Assembly (NCBI RefSeq): GCF_018130385.1
Contig: NZ_JAFCLU010000002.1
Span: forward strand, 367,840 to 431,839
Origin: Bradyrhizobium sp. AUGA SZCCT0283
GTDB lineage: Bacteria > Pseudomonadota > Alphaproteobacteria > Rhizobiales > Xanthobacteraceae
DNA: 64,000 nt
Direction: 5' to 3'
Below are positions 20,014-28,573 of the stretch, in pieces. Below the pieces are notes generated by a model. The model worked only from the letters and a program-made list of their open reading frames with translations, was not told the DNA's origin and made no database searches. Both the position numbers and the translations under genes were made by a program. Numbering within the stretch: the stretch's first letter is position 1; every line of letters begins with the position of its first letter.

Positions 20014-20777
20014 TCAGATCACCGCGGAAAGAAACGACTTGGTGCGCACTTCGCGGGGCTTACCGAGAACCTCGGCCGCTGGGCCGGATTCCACGATCGC
20101 GCCGTGGTCCATATAGACGACGGTATCCGCCACCTCCCGCGCGAAGCCGAGTTCGTGCGTCACCACCATCATCGTCATGCCGCTGCGGGCAAGCTCCTTC
20201 ATGACGGTGAGCACCTCGCCGACCAGTTCGGGATCGAGGCACTGGTCGGTTCGTCGAACAGCATCAGCATCGGCTTCATGGCGAGCGCGCGGGCAATCGC
20301 CACCCGCTGTTGCTGTCCGCCGGAAAGCTGTGAGGGATAGGCATCGGCTTTCGCCGCGAGCCCGACGCGCCCCAGAAGCTCCATCGCCTCCGCCCGCGCA
20401 TCTTCCTGCTTGCGGCCCTGCACCTGCACCGGACCTTCGGTGATATTTTCAAGCGCGGTCTTGTGCGGGAACAGGTTGAAGCGCTGAAATACCATCCCGG
20501 TCTTCAACCGCTGGCGCGCGATCTGCCGTTCGGTGAGGCGATGCAATCGCCCGCCTTCCTCGCGTACGCCTAGCAACTCGCCATCCAGCCAGATGCCGCC
20601 GCTGTCGATCGACGTAAGCTGATTGATGCAGCGCAGGAGCGTCGTCTTGCCTGATCCCGACGCCCCGATCAGGCAAAGCACCTCACCGGCCCAGACGTCG
20701 AGTGAGACCCGATTGAGGGCTTGAAACTCCCCAAAGTTCTTGCTGACCGAACGAATGGCGACGAGGGGACGGGTCAT
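20014..20777 (-). pseudogene. Amino acid ABC transporter ATPase, interrupted by a one-base frameshift
   Basis: Read from the ATG at 20777 the frame encodes Walker A GASGSGKT, the Q-loop, signature LSGGQQQR and Walker B LMLFDEPTSA. It then goes out of frame (SIPNWSARCSPS) and stops at 20199. The expected continuation LDPELVGEVLTVMKEL, the switch histidine VTHELGFAREVAD and the C-terminus are in the next frame, ending at 20014. Restoring one C in the GCC/CTC junction near 20238 would give a continuous 254-residue HisP/GlnQ-type ATPase, the normal length. The permease and both binding proteins around it look intact, so this is a recent mutation or an assembly error. If real, the transporter would need an ATPase from elsewhere. 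Confidence 0.88.
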
Positions 20778-20785
20778 CGGGTGAT

Positions 20786-21631
20786 CTACAATGCTCCACG
20801 CGCGAAGCGTCGTTCGAGAAGCATCTGCAAAGGCGTCAGGATCGACACGACGAGCAGATACCAGGAGCCGGCAACGATCAGGAGTTCGATCACGCGTGAG
20901 TTCGCGTAATAGATATTCTCGGCGTTGTGCAGCACCTCCGGATACTGGATGACGCTGGCCAGCGACGTGGCCTTCACCATGCCGATGAATTCGTTGCCGA
21001 GCGGAGGGATTACGACCCGCATCGCCTGAGGCAGGATGATCCGGCGCAGCGCGCGCAGCCGTCCCATGCCGATCGCCTGCGCGGCCTCATATTGTCCGAC
21101 GTCGACCGACAGCATGCCCGCCCGCATCACCTCGGACGTGTAGGCGCCTTGATTGATCCCGAGGCCGAGCAGCGCGGATAGAAACGGCGTCATGACATCG
21201 ACGGCCCGGGCTGACCAAAGACCCGGAATGCCGATCGTCGGAAACACCAGCGCGAGGTTGAACCACAACAGCAGCTGCAGGATCAGCGGCGTGCCGCGGA
21301 ACAACCAGGTGTAGCCGGCGGCGACGGACGCCAGAACCGGATTGGACGAGAGCCTCATGATCGCGACGACGACGCCCAGAACGATGCCGAGGGCCATCGC
21401 AAGCACCGCCATCACCATGGTGTTGGTGATACCCTCGAGGATCACCTTCGCGGTCAGGAAGCGGCTGACATAGGTCCATTCGATCTGACCGTTGACGAAA
21501 GCGCGACCGATCGCAGCCAGTACGACGAGAATCGCTGCCGCGGCGAGCCATCGCCGCCAATGCGCCTGACGCGCAACCGTCATCCCCGAAATATCGGGAA
21601 AACCCTCCGCAAGCGTGGGTGCCGCTCTCAT
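20786..21631 (-). CDS. Polar amino acid ABC transporter permease (HisM/GlnP type)
   Basis: A 281-residue membrane protein with about five or six hydrophobic segments. Its coupling loop NQGAYTSEVMRAGMLSVDVG, then EAAQAIGMGRLRALRRIILPQA, is the standard amino acid permease EAA region. It overlaps the upstream binding protein gene by 4 bp and is followed 8 bp later by the frameshifted ATPase. Only one permease gene is present, so the channel is probably a homodimer. Confidence 0.92.
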   Translation of the reverse strand: MRAAPTLAEGFPDISGMTVARQAHWRRWLAAAAILVVLAAIGRAFVNGQIEWTYVSRFLTAKVILEGITNTMVMAVLAMALGIVLGVVVAIMRLSSNPVLASVAAGYTWLFRGTPLILQLLLWFNLALVFPTIGIPGLWSARAVDVMTPFLSALLGLGINQGAYTSEVMRAGMLSVDVGQYEAAQAIGMGRLRALRRIILPQAMRVVIPPLGNEFIGMVKATSLASVIQYPEVLHNAENIYYANSRVIELLIVAGSWYLLVVSILTPLQMLLERRFARGAL

Positions 21632-22452
21632 TGCGTGGACGCATTCATCATCGGCTGGGCTACCGCGTTCGCGCCCAATCCGTATTTGTCGAGAATGGCC
21701 TTGTAGGAGCCGTCAGCGATCATGGCGGCGAGGTGCTGCGTCACCACCTCGCGCAGCGCCACGTCGTCTTTCCGGAACATGATGCCCTGATAGCCGGTGG
21801 CGAACGGTTCACCTACAATGCGGTACTTCCCAGCCTCCTGCCCTTGCGCGTAGGGCAACGTTTCACTGCCCTGCACCGCAGCGTCGATGCGGCCCTGCTT
21901 GAGCTGGTTGCGGACATCGATGCTGTTTTCGCCGGGAACATATTGCACGGCGGGCTTGCCGCTTGCCTCGCAGTTCTGCTTGCTCCACTTCTCGATCTCG
22001 ACCGGGAAGCTGGTGCTGCGCGTCGTTCCAACCTTCTTGCCACAGAGATCGATGGGAGACTTCGCTTCATTCTCCGCCAGGACGAAGAATTGCGGACCTG
22101 TCGCCAGATAGTCGATGAAATCGGCGGCCTCGCGCCGCGAGCTGCGGTCCGAAATGCCGCTGATGATGAAATCGGCGCGATTGGTCTGCAATGAAGGAAT
22201 GAGCTCGGCGAACGGCGTTTCGCTCCAGATGATCTTCACGCCGAGCCGCTTCGCGATTTCGTTGGCGAGATCGATATCGAGCCCGACGAGCTGGTTTGTC
22301 GTGGGATCGCGATACTCCATGGGGGCGTAGGTCGAGTTAACCGTCAGCCGCAATACGCCCGCCTGCTTGATCGGTTCCGGCAGTTCGGCGGCTTGCGCAG
22401 ATGCAACAGCAACGAGCGCGGCGATAGCAACGGAGAACCGGAGACGCGTCAT
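21628..22452 (-). CDS. Polar amino acid ABC transporter binding protein (family 3), copy 1
   Basis: The protein has 274 residues from the ATG at 22452, which has a strong GGAAGGAA ribosome site. It begins with a Sec signal (MTRLRFSVAIAALVAVASAQ). The mature domain has LRLTVNSTYAPMEYRDP and LDIDLANEIAKRLG, and it is paralogous to the protein at 19185-20000. It lies 1 bp downstream of the N-carbamoylase-like gene, so uptake and hydrolysis are probably co-expressed. A longer upstream frame runs into the hydrolase gene and was not used. Confidence 0.9.
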   Translation of the reverse strand: MTRLRFSVAIAALVAVASAQAAELPEPIKQAGVLRLTVNSTYAPMEYRDPTTNQLVGLDIDLANEIAKRLGVKIIWSETPFAELIPSLQTNRADFIISGISDRSSRREAADFIDYLATGPQFFVLAENEAKSPIDLCGKKVGTTRSTSFPVEIEKWSKQNCEASGKPAVQYVPGENSIDVRNQLKQGRIDAAVQGSETLPYAQGQEAGKYRIVGEPFATGYQGIMFRKDDVALREVVTQHLAAMIADGSYKAILDKYGLGANAVAQPMMNASTQ

Positions 22453-22453
22453 A

Positions 22454-23452
22454 TCAGTTCCTTCCGCCCACACTGCGACTGACCGCTTGATGTTTAGGAG
22501 CATCGAACGCGGCCGGTTCGACGACGCCTGCACGCTCCGTGATGACTGTGTATTGCTCAGGCCGCCGGTGCGCGGCGAAATTGAACATCTTGTCCTTGCC
22601 CTGGCGACAGAGATCGAGGTCGAGGTCGGCGACGATAATTTCGTCGCTAAGCGTTTGCGCCTCGGCGACGATCCGACCGTTGGGATCCACGATGCAGGAG
22701 CCACCGATCAGCCCGGAGCCATCCTCGTTCCCCGCCTTGGCGACCGCGATCGCCCAGGTGGCGTTCATGTAGGCATTGGCCTGGGTCACCAGCTTGGAAT
22801 GGAAGGTGCGCAGCGCCGCATCCTCGGAGACACCGCCGTTTGGATCGTAAGCGGCGGAGTTGTAGCCGACGCAGACCAGTTCGACGCCCTGCAGGCCCAG
22901 CACACGCCAGGCTTCCGGCCAGCGGCGATCATTGCAGATCATCATGCCCATGATCGCGCGACTCCAGTCCGGCCCCGCCCTGAAGGCAGGAAATCCCAAA
23001 TTGCCATATTCGAAATAGCGCTTTTCGAGCTGCTGATAGGCTGCGCCGGCACGCGGCTCGACCGAGCCGGGCAAATGCACCTTGCGATAGCGCCCGAGAA
23101 TTTCGCCGTCGCTATCGACCAGGATCGAACAGTTGAAGCGCCGACCGTCCGATGTCAGTTCGGCGTAACCGACGTAGAAGCCGATGCCGAGCGCCCGGGC
23201 GCGATCGAACAAGGGCTGCACGGCCGGATTGGGCATCCCGCGCTCGAAGTAATGATCGAGTGCGTCGCCTTCGATCAGCCATCGTGGGAAGAAGGTCGTG
23301 AACGCAAGTTCAGGGAAAACAACCAGTGTCGCGCCGCGCGCCGCCGCCTCCTCCAGCTGCGCCAACATCCGGCCAAGCGTATGCTCTCGCGAGTCCGCTT
23401 TTTGCGTCGGCCCCATCTGAGCGGCGGCGGCGCGGAGAACTCGAACCAACAT
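22454..23452 (-). CDS. Nitrilase-superfamily hydrolase, N-carbamoyl-D-amino acid amidohydrolase-like
   Basis: The protein has 332 residues from the ATG at 23452. The catalytic triad of the carbon-nitrogen hydrolase superfamily is visible as E48 in VVFPELAFTTFFPRW, K124 in RYRKVHLPG and C173 in MMICNDRRWPEAWR. The sequence blocks around each residue match what I know of Agrobacterium N-carbamoyl-D-amino acid hydrolase, which releases CO2, ammonia and a D-amino acid. The GGAGG ribosome site is only about two bases from this ATG, so the next codon (TTG) is an alternative start. It is the promoter-proximal gene of the long minus-strand array, opposite a LysR gene. Confidence 0.85.
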   Translation of the reverse strand: MLVRVLRAAAAQMGPTQKADSREHTLGRMLAQLEEAAARGATLVVFPELAFTTFFPRWLIEGDALDHYFERGMPNPAVQPLFDRARALGIGFYVGYAELTSDGRRFNCSILVDSDGEILGRYRKVHLPGSVEPRAGAAYQQLEKRYFEYGNLGFPAFRAGPDWSRAIMGMMICNDRRWPEAWRVLGLQGVELVCVGYNSAAYDPNGGVSEDAALRTFHSKLVTQANAYMNATWAIAVAKAGNEDGSGLIGGSCIVDPNGRIVAEAQTLSDEIIVADLDLDLCRQGKDKMFNFAAHRRPEQYTVITERAGVVEPAAFDAPKHQAVSRSVGGRN

Positions 23453-23586
23453 TGCCTCCAATCTGAGCGGACTGCTTACTCAAGAGGCGGATGATCCCGC
23501 TCCGATAGCGCTCCGATGCAGGGGTGATTACGCGGAAGCGCAGCCCTAAACGCAATCACTCGTGCTATGATATTTTCAGCGAGACA

Positions 23587-23601
23587 ATAACCGGTAGTTA
23601 T
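23587..23601. promoter_or_regulatory. LysR-type T-N11-A dyad at the regulator start
   Basis: The dyad ATAAC-N5-GTTAT contains a T-N11-A core and ends directly before the LysR ATG at 23602. It lies in the divergent space shared with the N-carbamoylase-like gene. Position and form fit an autoregulatory LysR operator; binding is inference. Confidence 0.45.
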
Positions 23602-24501
23602 ATGAACCTGCGCCAATTGGAGATCCTGCGTGCGGTTATCCGCCATCGCACCACGGTCGCGGCGGCGGAGGAACTGGCACTGTCGCAACCGGCGATCAGC
23701 AACGCGCTGAAGGCGATGGAGGCGCAGGCGGGATTTGCGTTGTTCGAGCGTGTCAACAACCGGCTGTTCCCGACATCAGAGGCGATGGCGCTCTACAAGG
23801 AAAGTGAAGCGATCTTTGCGCTCCACGCCAAACTCGAAAATCGCGTGCGCGACTTAAGGGAGTGCCGCTCGGGGCTTCTGTCGATCGTGGCGACGCCGCC
23901 ACTGGCCTACAGCATCATTCCACGCGCTCTATCGGACTTCCTGCGCCGCCGCCAGCAGACGCGCGTCTTCTTCGATGTACGACGTTATGAGGGAATCATC
24001 GACGGCGTGTCGAGCAGGGTCGCAGAGCTCGGCTTCGCGCTCGGGCTGTCGCATCATCCCGGCATTGCGCATGAGGTCGTTCATACCGGCGAAATGGTCT
24101 GCGTCCTGCCGCCGAACCATCCGCTGGCCGATCGATCGGTCATTTCCGCTTCCGACCTTGTCGGCTTGCCCTTCATCGGGCTGGAGCGCGGCACGCGATT
24201 GGGCGAAGCCGTGCGCGAGAGCTTTGCGCAGGCCGGCGCGCCGTTCCAGCCCACCGTCGAGGTGCGATACTGCAATACAGCCTGCGTGCTCGCGGCCGCC
24301 GGCGTCGGCGCGGCGGTCGTCGATCCGTTTTCGCCGCGCCAGGGCGGCGGCCAGGATCTGACTGTTCGGCCGTTCACGCCCAAGACAGCGGCCGTGGCCT
24401 ATATGCTGTGGTCCGAGGCCGAGCCGCTTTCGCGCCTCGCCAAGGCGTTCCTGAATGAAGTCCGGCAGGCGAGCGGCTCCCTCGACCAGGATGCCTCTTG
24501 A
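23602..24501 (+). CDS. LysR-family transcriptional regulator
   Basis: The protein has 299 residues from the ATG at 23602 (MNLRQLEILRAVIRHRTTVA). The N-terminal helix-turn-helix includes AAEELALSQPAISNALKAME, followed by the usual effector-binding domain. An in-frame start 78 bases upstream would add a tail not found in LysR proteins. It is divergent from the nitrilase/amino acid transporter/amidohydrolase array, making it the likely regulator of that array. It resembles opine- and amino-acid-responsive LysR regulators only in general. Confidence 0.92.
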   Translation: MNLRQLEILRAVIRHRTTVAAAEELALSQPAISNALKAMEAQAGFALFERVNNRLFPTSEAMALYKESEAIFALHAKLENRVRDLRECRSGLLSIVATPPLAYSIIPRALSDFLRRRQQTRVFFDVRRYEGIIDGVSSRVAELGFALGLSHHPGIAHEVVHTGEMVCVLPPNHPLADRSVISASDLVGLPFIGLERGTRLGEAVRESFAQAGAPFQPTVEVRYCNTACVLAAAGVGAAVVDPFSPRQGGGQDLTVRPFTPKTAAVAYMLWSEAEPLSRLAKAFLNEVRQASGSLDQDAS

Positions 24502-24602
24502 GCGTTGAATAATGTGCAAGGGGCGCGCTCGGCTTGCGGTAAGCAGGCCGAATGTCCCTGGTGCGCACCATGAGAACGCATCTCGGACACATGATGTGAC
24601 GG

Positions 24603-25850
24603 TCACAGGTCCTTTTCGGCGAGCTCGCGAAACTCGTCGGGAACGGAACGAGAGATGCCCAGCGCCACCGAGCCGTATCCAATAGCATCCCATCCGAAGC
24701 GATCGCGAATCTTATCGACGGCACGGTCGGCCGCCCATCGTGCCATGCCTATTTTGGTACCGGGGCAGCGGCGTTCATCTTGAAGTCCGAGCGGAAGTTC
24801 AAGCTCCAGATCCCAGTTCTCTTCGAGATGCGACACAGAGATCGCCAGGAGCGAGATGGTCCTCTCATCCGGGTGTTCTGCGAGGATAGCGCGCACGAGA
24901 TCCTCGGCAATCTCGGCGAGGATCACGGTCGCGGAAATCGGTGCGTCGAGCGTTACCGACCGGGTGACCGAATTTAGATTGGCGAAGCGAACGCGGACCG
25001 TCACGGTTCGGCCAGGCCTGGATTTAGCGCGGAGCCGGGTGCCGATTCGGTCAGCGAGGTGGAGAAGGGTTGGTCGAAAAACCTGCTCTTCGGCAGGCTT
25101 CCTGCCAATTGCCGATTGCGCTCCTGCCGATCGAGCCCGGCGGTGAGCCTTGATTTCCCGTCGATCGCGATTCCATGCCAGCGCTGCAAGTTTCTCTCCT
25201 GCCGCGTGACCGAGCAACCGCTCAAGCGACCATCCCGGTGTCTTTGACAGCTGTCCGATGGTTAGCACGCCGATCTCGGCGAGCCGCACCTTCGTGACCG
25301 GACCCACACCCCACATCAACTCGACGGGCAAGCGGTGAAGGAATTTCAGTTCGGTGTCGGGATCGACGACCATCAGCCCGTCGGGCTTGGCCACCTGCGA
25401 GGCAATTTTTGCCAGATGCTTGGTGCGCGCCACACCGACCGAGATCGGAAGGCCAAGCTCCGCCCGCACGCGCTGGCGGATCGCCCGCGCAATTTCGGCA
25501 GGCGCACCGAAGAGATGGGTGCAACCCGCAACGTCGGCAAAGGCCTCGTCAATGGAAATCCGTTCTACGAGCGGCGTGAAATCGCCGATCACTTTGATGG
25601 CGGCATCACCCAGCCGTTGGTATTCCCTAAAATGCCCGCTGACAAAGATGAGTTGCGGACAGAGTTCGCGCGCTTGCCGTCCCGGCATGCCGCCGCGGAC
25701 TCCGAAGGCCTTGGCTTCGTACGAAGCGGCAAGCACAACCCCACCACCGACGGCAATCGGTTTGCCGCGCAACGAAGGGTCAAGCAGCTGCTCTACGGAG
25801 GCATAGAAAGCATCCAGGTCCGCATGGAGGATGGTGGCTGTCGTTGCCAT
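24603..25850 (-). CDS. dinB: DNA polymerase IV (Y-family translesion polymerase)
   Basis: A 415-residue Y-family polymerase. The catalytic acidic residues are visible as D11 (ILHADLDAFYASVEQ) and D101/E102 (RISIDEAFADV). The fingers pattern VVLAASYEAKAFGVRGGM follows, with helix-hairpin-helix region WGVGPVTKVRLAEIG and a C-terminal little-finger domain. It extends primers past damaged bases at the cost of errors. An SOS box lies 44 bases upstream of the start. No imuA/imuB or other repair genes adjoin it. Confidence 0.95.
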   Translation of the reverse strand: MATTATILHADLDAFYASVEQLLDPSLRGKPIAVGGGVVLAASYEAKAFGVRGGMPGRQARELCPQLIFVSGHFREYQRLGDAAIKVIGDFTPLVERISIDEAFADVAGCTHLFGAPAEIARAIRQRVRAELGLPISVGVARTKHLAKIASQVAKPDGLMVVDPDTELKFLHRLPVELMWGVGPVTKVRLAEIGVLTIGQLSKTPGWSLERLLGHAAGEKLAALAWNRDRREIKAHRRARSAGAQSAIGRKPAEEQVFRPTLLHLADRIGTRLRAKSRPGRTVTVRVRFANLNSVTRSVTLDAPISATVILAEIAEDLVRAILAEHPDERTISLLAISVSHLEENWDLELELPLGLQDERRCPGTKIGMARWAADRAVDKIRDRFGWDAIGYGSVALGISRSVPDEFRELAEKDL

Positions 25851-25893
25851 CCCGACCGTTCGCCCGTGACGTTTCGAAGAGGTCTCGCAGAGA

Positions 25894-25908
25894 GAACATA
25901 ATGAGAAC
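25894..25908 (-). promoter_or_regulatory. LexA (SOS) box for dinB
   Basis: On the minus strand this reads GTTC-TCATTAT-GTTC, a perfect alphaproteobacterial LexA direct repeat (GTTC-N7-GTTC), 44 to 58 bases upstream of the dinB start. It predicts damage-inducible expression. The match is seen directly; regulation follows from the known alphaproteobacterial LexA consensus. Confidence 0.85.
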
Positions 25909-26120
25909 GAAGGCGACCAGTGTCAAGGGATCGGGACAAGAGATCGGGAAATGAATGCGCAGACACCAACCTGACAGAAAGCCGCGGCTCCCTACCTGTC
26001 TTTCATTGTCTAAGCTCTTGTTGCGGGGACTAGCAAAACCGAGACCGACATCCGCCGATACCAGCCGTTTGAGGAGATCACACCCCCTTGACGGCTCGGC
26101 GCCTGGCGAAAGATCGGCGT

Positions 26121-27320
26121 TCAGCTGTGATACGCAAACAGCTCGATCGGGTCGTTGAAGCCGCGTACCGGATATTCGCCGATGCGTTCGAGATCGAAAT
26201 CGCTTTCGACAAGATCGGCGAACGCGCGGGACAGCAGCACCGTTCTCCCCAATTGTTTGGTGAGGGTTTCGAGACGCGAAGCCATGTTGACCGCAGGACC
26301 GATGACGGTGAAGTCGAGCCGGCTGCGCGACCCGATATTGCCGTACATGACGTCGCCGACATGGACGCCGATGCCGTAATTGAGCGGCGCACGACCGGTT
26401 TCGCCGTTCTTTTCGTTCAGGGCAATCATGGCCTGACGGGCTTCGGCCACGGCATGCAGCAGATTTGCGCAGGCCGACGGCTGGCTGAGCGGGAAAATGG
26501 CGAGCAGACCATCGCCGATGAATTTCAGTATTTCCCCGCCATGTCGCGCGATCGGCTCCGACATCGCGTCGAAATAGCCGTTCAGGAGATCAATGACGTC
26601 ATCGCGCGGCCAGTTGTCGGAGATCCGGGTGAAATCACGCAGATCACAGATCATGATGGCGGCGCGTACCGTCGTTCCGCTTCCGCGCCGGGTGGCGCCG
26701 GCCAGAATGAGCTCGCCGGCATGCGACCCGACATAGGTTTCGAGCAGCGTTCGCGCCAGCCGGTTCTTGATACGGATTTCGCTGACCAGCGCCAGAACCG
26801 GCAACAGTTTCAACAGGCCGGCGATCTGCGCGTCGTCGAAACCTCCGGGCCGGTCGGTTGCAAAGGTCACGATATGCCGCTTGCCGAGCGTATGGTACAG
26901 CGGCCACGCCACATAGTCGGTCAGGCCTTTCGCCCGCATCTCGTCATAGACGGCGTGCTGGCGGCCCAGCGAGCGATCGCGTTCGAGATTCTCGCGCACC
27001 TCGGTGGCCCCGTCATGGATTTCGTTGGCGGGACTACCGATGTATTCGGATCGCTCCCTGACATCGTAGTCAACCCTCGCAAGCTCGGCCTCGCGCATCC
27101 CGTCGGCCCACATGATCCGGGCGCCAAGCCATTGCGGATGGTGGATCAGGATGTGAAGCGTTGCTCGCTTGACGGGAATGCCCGCCCGCTGGAGCCGGAC
27201 ACATAGCTCGGCGAAAATATTGTCAATGAAGCGCTCATCGCGCGTGCCGTTTGTCAGCCAGTCCGCAACGTCGCTGTCAGAATGCGCGTTGACGGGATCG
27301 ATGTTTGGCGGCGCGCTCAT
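26121..27320 (-). CDS. Class III adenylate/guanylate cyclase
   Basis: The protein has 399 residues from the ATG at 27320, which follows a GGGAGC site; an upstream in-frame start lacks support. The N-terminal 210 residues form a GAF-like or unassigned sensory region. The C-terminal cyclase domain shows both metal-binding aspartates (ICDLRDF and FIGDGLLAIF), a lysine in EILKFIGDG at the position that selects adenine, and the DFTVIGPAVNMASRLE region. Adenylate cyclase activity is therefore more likely than guanylate. No membrane segment is seen, so it is probably cytosolic. It has no obvious operon partner. Confidence 0.88.
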   Translation of the reverse strand: MSAPPNIDPVNAHSDSDVADWLTNGTRDERFIDNIFAELCVRLQRAGIPVKRATLHILIHHPQWLGARIMWADGMREAELARVDYDVRERSEYIGSPANEIHDGATEVRENLERDRSLGRQHAVYDEMRAKGLTDYVAWPLYHTLGKRHIVTFATDRPGGFDDAQIAGLLKLLPVLALVSEIRIKNRLARTLLETYVGSHAGELILAGATRRGSGTTVRAAIMICDLRDFTRISDNWPRDDVIDLLNGYFDAMSEPIARHGGEILKFIGDGLLAIFPLSQPSACANLLHAVAEARQAMIALNEKNGETGRAPLNYGIGVHVGDVMYGNIGSRSRLDFTVIGPAVNMASRLETLTKQLGRTVLLSRAFADLVESDFDLERIGEYPVRGFNDPIELFAYHS

Positions 27321-27903
27321 ATCTTGCTCCCAAGCAGTGACCTGGACCAACGGTACAGGATATGTCGTGTCCGCGCTCGACGGCGTCAACGGAGTCCGCC
27401 GCAATCTGCTTGCGCACGTCGGGTTGTCGGCGGGGTGCCGCGTGTCCGGCGCGAGAGGACGCAGCGGTAGCGCCGCGCGCTCCCTTTCAACCCATAACTC
27501 GCCCGCACGTTGATTGCCGGCAAATTCAACGGTGCCATCGTCATCGAAATCCCGATCAGTCTGCCGCGCTCATGGAGGCGCCGCAGGCTAAAATCACCAT
27601 GCCGAACGAGCATCGGCCACCAACTGCCGGCGAACACCGTATAGAGAGCTCGCGGTCCGCCTGATGTCTTTCATGATTGCCGGGGGGAAGCTGTGGTCGT
27701 TCTCGAACTGCTCCGCGCACGCAATAGAGCACTTTGATGCCTGCTTTGTTGCAGATGCCCGGAGCCTTGACACCGGGTGGTTCCTCGCTGCCGCGAGGCG
27801 GAATCCAATCTGTTGATTGCCGGGCGGCAAATCGAATCCTTCACTCCCGCGAGGGAGCTCGCGGGAGTGAGAGGATCGCAAGTCTTTGAATTTGCAGCGC
27901 TCT
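27321..27903. other. Gene-poor stretch between cyclase gene and tRNA-Met
   Basis: About 580 bases hold no frame I can support as coding. Several short open frames on both strands have no recognisable start context or protein pattern. The only clear structure is the hairpin at 27841-27870 next to the tRNA. Confidence 0.6.
27841..27870 (-). terminator. Strong 13-bp hairpin downstream of tRNA-Met
   Basis: TCACTCCCGCGAG and CTCGCGGGAGTGA form a perfect 13-bp stem with a GGAG loop, 33 bases past the tRNA 3' end in its direction of transcription. No U-tract follows, so it may be an end-processing or Rho-assisted signal and not a classical terminator. Confidence 0.5.
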
Positions 27904-27980
27904 TGGTAGCGAGAGAGGGACTCGAACCCCCGACCCCAGGATTATGATTCCCGTGCTCTAACCAGCTGAGCTACCTCGCC
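27904..27980 (-). tRNA. tRNA-Met (CAT), elongator type
   Basis: The 77-base minus-strand gene folds as a full cloverleaf. The acceptor strand starts GGCGAGG, the D arm is GCTCAGCTGGTTAGAGC, the anticodon arm is CGGGA-ATCATAA-TCCTG with anticodon CAT, and the T arm is GGGGG-TTCGAGT-CCCTC. It ends with encoded CCA at 27904-27906. The G1-U72 pair and overall sequence match rhizobial elongator tRNA-Met as I know it; it lacks initiator features. A tRNA-Ile(CAU) is the alternative for a CAT anticodon, but the acceptor and T-stem sequences fit Met better. Confidence 0.9.
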
Positions 27981-28094
27981 ACGGTTCACCGTCGCGGCAC
28001 ACAACACCGCATTCGCGAACGCGCGGCATATAAGGAGTGGGTCGCGGACCTGTCAAGCAAAGCCAACGGTCCGGCCAAGCATCTGCAACATGCG

Positions 28095-28460
28095 CTATTT
28101 CGGCCGGATTGTCGGGTCGCCGCCGGGGCTGCCGGGTGGCGGAATCACGGGCGTCTTGCCCGTGTCCGGCGCCGGCGCGTGCATTTCAGGATCGACGCCG
28201 GCCGGCGGACACAATACGCCGTCCGAGCGCGCCAGCTTGTCGCCGAGCGGCTCGGCCCGCTGGCCGGTGGTCGTTCCTTCCGGAACCGCGGTGCCGGAGT
28301 GCGGCGCAGGCTGCATCGGCGCGCAATTGACGGTGCGCTCGGGCGATGGCGGCGCGGTCCGGGCCGGGGGCGTCGTCGGGCCAGGCGGAGCCTGTGCGCC
28401 CGCCACGTCGGCAGCCGCCATCAACACACATGAGAGAAGAAGTGCGCGTTTCATTGCCAT
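28095..28460 (-). CDS. Secreted proline-rich hypothetical protein
   Basis: The predicted 121-residue protein starts MAMKRALLLSCVLMAAADVA and has a clear Sec signal cut after AGAQA. The mature part is rich in proline, threonine and glycine with two cysteines (VNCAPMQ and VLCPPAG) and no known domain. A perfect EcfG-type promoter lies just upstream; its -10 element is only 8 bases from the ATG, so the mRNA is probably leaderless or starts at the second ATG (28454). The composition suggests a periplasmic stress-related protein. Function unknown. Confidence 0.65.
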   Translation of the reverse strand: MAMKRALLLSCVLMAAADVAGAQAPPGPTTPPARTAPPSPERTVNCAPMQPAPHSGTAVPEGTTTGQRAEPLGDKLARSDGVLCPPAGVDPEMHAPAPDTGKTPVIPPPGSPGGDPTIRPK

Positions 28461-28468
28461 ATAGAGGA

Positions 28469-28493
28469 AACGGCCTGCACTCGCGGAGGTTCC
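28469..28493 (-). promoter_or_regulatory. EcfG-type general stress promoter (GGAAC-N16-CGTT)
   Basis: On the minus strand GGAAC, 16 bases and CGTT match the alphaproteobacterial EcfG consensus exactly. It drives the secreted proline-rich protein gene starting at 28460. Match seen; sigma-factor use is inferred from the consensus. Confidence 0.7.
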
Positions 28494-28515
28494 GCAGTCC
28501 AACTATCGCTTTTTA

Positions 28516-28566
28516 TTTGACGCGTTTTCTTAACGCGAACCGGCGTCCGCTTCGCTTGAAAACGCT
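28516..28566 (+). repeat. Dispersed repeat, GACGCGTTTTCTT family, copy A
   Basis: The segment TTGACGCGTTTTCTTAACGC followed by GAACCGGCGTCC and CTTGAAAACGCT recurs at 46370-46467 (inverted) and 48130-48233. It lies between the secreted protein gene and the methyltransferase gene. Known by me as a common intergenic element in Bradyrhizobium-type genomes. Confidence 0.7.
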
Positions 28567-28573
28567 ATGCGCT

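Noticed and set aside
27594..27881. Minus-strand open frame next to tRNA-Met
   Set aside because: It overlaps the 13-bp hairpin, has no ribosome site and no coding-like composition.
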